DNA of 32,324 nt. Source: Deltaproteobacteria bacterium CG11_big_fil_rev_8_21_14_0_20_45_16 (GTDB lineage: Bacteria; Bdellovibrionota; UBA2394). The stretch is taken from contig PCXB01000094.1 of assembly GCA_002787535.1 (NCBI GenBank), positions 1-32,324 of the forward strand. The letters are read 5' to 3'. The position numbers and the translations under genes are program-made. The stretch's first letter is position 1. Each line of letters opens with the position of its first letter. Positions 31,044 through 32,324 of this stretch are shown here, piece after piece. Under the pieces are notes generated by a model that was not told the DNA's origin, made no database searches, and saw nothing but the letters and a program-made list of their open reading frames with translations.

Positions 31044-31823
31044 ATGCTATTTGCGTCAACTTTCTTGCTTTTAAATCTGTTAGTTCGGCTCAATACTCTT
31101 GAGGCCTATTACACCAAAGACTTGCTATCTTGGAACGAAACCCAGCATCCAGAAAATACGGAGCTCCTCGAACTCCTAATGAAAATTATCTCGTTAAAGC
31201 ATATTCAAGAGAGGAATGCTTTCGATGAGATTGTAAAGAACTGCCCGGATCAGCTCAAGGAAACTCAGACCTGCGAAGGTCAGATCAGCCTGGATTATGC
31301 TGAGGCGCGTCGCCACTTGTTTGGTCAGATATATTTGGATCGGAAAAAATTAAGCATTCGAGATATTTATGCCTTGCATGATTTTACTCAGGCGGATTTC
31401 GGATCAAAGCCTGGACCTGGCATAAATCAAATCCCGTTTCATGAAATTCTCAACACCGAGCACACTTGGCCGCAAAGTAAGTTTTTAAAAACAGGAGATG
31501 GGGAAATAATTCGATTCCAAAAAGGCGATCTGCATCATCTGTTTCCCGCGGCAAATGACTTGAATTCATATCGTGGCAACTATCCTTTTGGCGAAACTAA
31601 CGGGAGCTTGGCTCAATACAAAATTAACAACGAGCTAAGGGCCAAGATAAAGCCAATCCAAGATTCCCATGAGTGCGTGTGGTTTCCTCCCGCACCCAAT
31701 CAGAAATATCTGCGCTACTGGAAATTCCAGCAGCAGCAAGGCTCAAGGCGGTTACCTGCAAATCGTAAACAATGTCTTTTCGCGCAACAATACTTTGATC
31801 GGAGGCACCTTGAACGCGTCTAA
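31044..31823 (+). CDS. Secreted endonuclease I (EndA family), probably with a replaced C-terminus
   Basis: 259 residues with an N-terminal signal segment (FASTFLLLNLLVRL). The beta-beta-alpha-Me nuclease core is intact: NTEHTWPQS with H140, and DLHHLFPAANDLNSYRGNYPFG with D162, H164, N174, R177 and N179. It is a non-specific DNA/RNA nuclease, perhaps for the periplasm or outside. Family members continue after the PP motif (FPP at 214-216) with xxRGxxAR...YF...LNLSRxQ and a final NPF segment. Here the sequence changes into an Arg/Gln-rich tail from about base 31690, and this tail is antisense to the gene at 31624-32232. So the last part seems lost. Whether the protein is active is unknown. GATAAA at 31032-31037 ends 6 nt before the ATG. 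Confidence 0.8.
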   Translation: MLFASTFLLLNLLVRLNTLEAYYTKDLLSWNETQHPENTELLELLMKIISLKHIQERNAFDEIVKNCPDQLKETQTCEGQISLDYAEARRHLFGQIYLDRKKLSIRDIYALHDFTQADFGSKPGPGINQIPFHEILNTEHTWPQSKFLKTGDGEIIRFQKGDLHHLFPAANDLNSYRGNYPFGETNGSLAQYKINNELRAKIKPIQDSHECVWFPPAPNQKYLRYWKFQQQQGSRRLPANRKQCLFAQQYFDRRHLERV

Positions 31824-32232
31824 ATTCGTTAGCCTTTCCCAGGGCTCTTTCATACAAGCCCATCAGCAATGGATCCCGAGCCATTTCAGTTTTTAAAACT
31901 TCTCTAAAAATCGCTACGATAGATTTTCTACCCTCTGGAAGATTGAAGTGATTCTTAACCACTTCATTATCCTCAAGATCACCTGACTGAAATTTCTCTA
32001 CGCTTAGAAATATAAGACGTCGAGCTAGAGCGGCGCGGCGGCTCGCAGGACTGGCTTCTTCACCATCTGCTTTCCATTGCGACAAAACATCCCTAAGTTC
32101 CTGAGTCAAACGAAACTCTAAATCAGCTGCTGTTTGGGCAAATACCAAGTTTGGACCCGTAATAAATCCAATAATTCCAATAATATAAACAAATAAACCC
32201 ACGAAAATCAGCTTTGAAAAAACCTGCCGCAA
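31624..32232 (-). CDS. Secreted/anchored protein of unknown function, C-terminus probably altered
   Basis: 202 residues from a TTG start supported by GGAGG five bases upstream. The N-terminus is a signal or anchor helix (KLIFVGLFVYIIGIIGFITG), followed by FAQTAAD. The rest is mostly helical and charged (SRRAALARRLIFLSVEKFQ, VVKNHFNLPEGRKSIVAIFREVLKTEMARDPLLMGLYERALGKANEF). I recognise no family. The final ~20 residues (from about 182) are translated from antisense of the nuclease gene, and the ~200-bp overlap is much larger than any other convergent overlap in this window. That suggests the true 3' end was removed and the frame now runs into endA. Its upstream region is mostly outside the window. 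Confidence 0.6.
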   Translation of the reverse strand: MRQVFSKLIFVGLFVYIIGIIGFITGPNLVFAQTAADLEFRLTQELRDVLSQWKADGEEASPASRRAALARRLIFLSVEKFQSGDLEDNEVVKNHFNLPEGRKSIVAIFREVLKTEMARDPLLMGLYERALGKANEFRRVQGASDQSIVARKDIVYDLQVTALSLAAAGISSSADISDWVREETTRTHGNLGLALSWPLARC

Positions 32233-32297
32233 ACGAACCTCCAGGACCTATAGCTAGCAAGTCTTGTGTATCTGTGGCACAGGGCAGGCCCTTGACT

Positions 32298-32323
32298 AAG
32301 CGGCAAGCTTCGTCCGCTTTTTT
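32298..32323 (+). terminator. Possible intrinsic terminator at the right edge
   Basis: AAGCGG and CCGCTT form a perfect 6-bp stem with a 10-nt loop, followed by TTTT. Two more short hairpin-like sequences lie just before it (CTGTG-G-CACAG and AGGGC-AG-GCCCT at 32281-32292), so 32240-32323 might hold the end of a structured RNA. No gene on the plus strand is known to end here; the window stops at 32324. Confidence 0.45.
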
Positions 32324-32324
32324 C

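Overview
The window is a densely packed Gram-negative chromosome segment of moderate GC with genes on both strands. It contains LPS-heptose genes, an ImuA-ImuB-DnaE2 SOS cassette, several signal-peptide proteins with no recognisable family, a secreted EndA-type nuclease and a PilZ response regulator. This mix suggests a delta-proteobacterial or Bdellovibrionota-like free-living or predatory bacterium, but no rRNA or other decisive marker is present, so the assignment is inference. I see no tRNA, rRNA, CRISPR array, transposase, integrase or phage gene. No stretch over 300 bases lacks a gene.

Layout. 1-1086: the tail of an unrecognised gene and a receiver-PilZ response regulator. 1114-6511: envelope sugar block, with a leftward gmhA / heptose kinase / (phosphatase + adenylyltransferase fusion) operon that makes ADP-heptose, and divergently a GT9 heptosyltransferase-like gene overlapping a GT39/ArnT-like membrane glycosyltransferase. 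6549-14917: a small secreted protein, then a leftward six-gene run imuA-imuB-dnaE2-(secreted FlgE-D2-like protein)-(secreted esterase)-(membrane protein). 14912-14931: a LexA-box-like palindrome that also holds the start codons of imuA and of the divergent lexA. lexA overlaps a YggU-family gene, followed by a nucleotidyltransferase-like gene.

16302-20778: four genes of poorly known function, including a large S41 protease lipoprotein and a coiled-coil protein. 20905-26359: housekeeping and transport genes (YdcZ-type permease, RlmI-like rRNA methyltransferase, cation/proton antiporter plus CBS protein, LOG-family hydrolase, EF-P, MsrA). 26365-27746: a two-gene unit of a membrane protein and an ATP-cone/PD-(D/E)XK nuclease. 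27823-30718: a strong bidirectional terminator, Hsp20, and a divergent LuxR-type response regulator / PAS-PAS histidine kinase pair. 30708-32324: a ChaB-like gene with a 10-bp tandem repeat in its leader, and an EndA-family nuclease whose tail overlaps an opposing gene by 200 bp, which looks like a deletion scar.

The most interesting items are the lengthened SOS mutasome operon with an exported trio of genes, the shared operator/start-codon palindrome, the membrane-protein/ATP-cone nuclease pair, the unusual EF-P tip loop, the GmhB-adenylyltransferase fusion lacking zinc cysteines, the 10-bp tandem repeat, and the probable rearrangement joining endA to its neighbour. All identifications come from reading motifs by eye; no database search was run.
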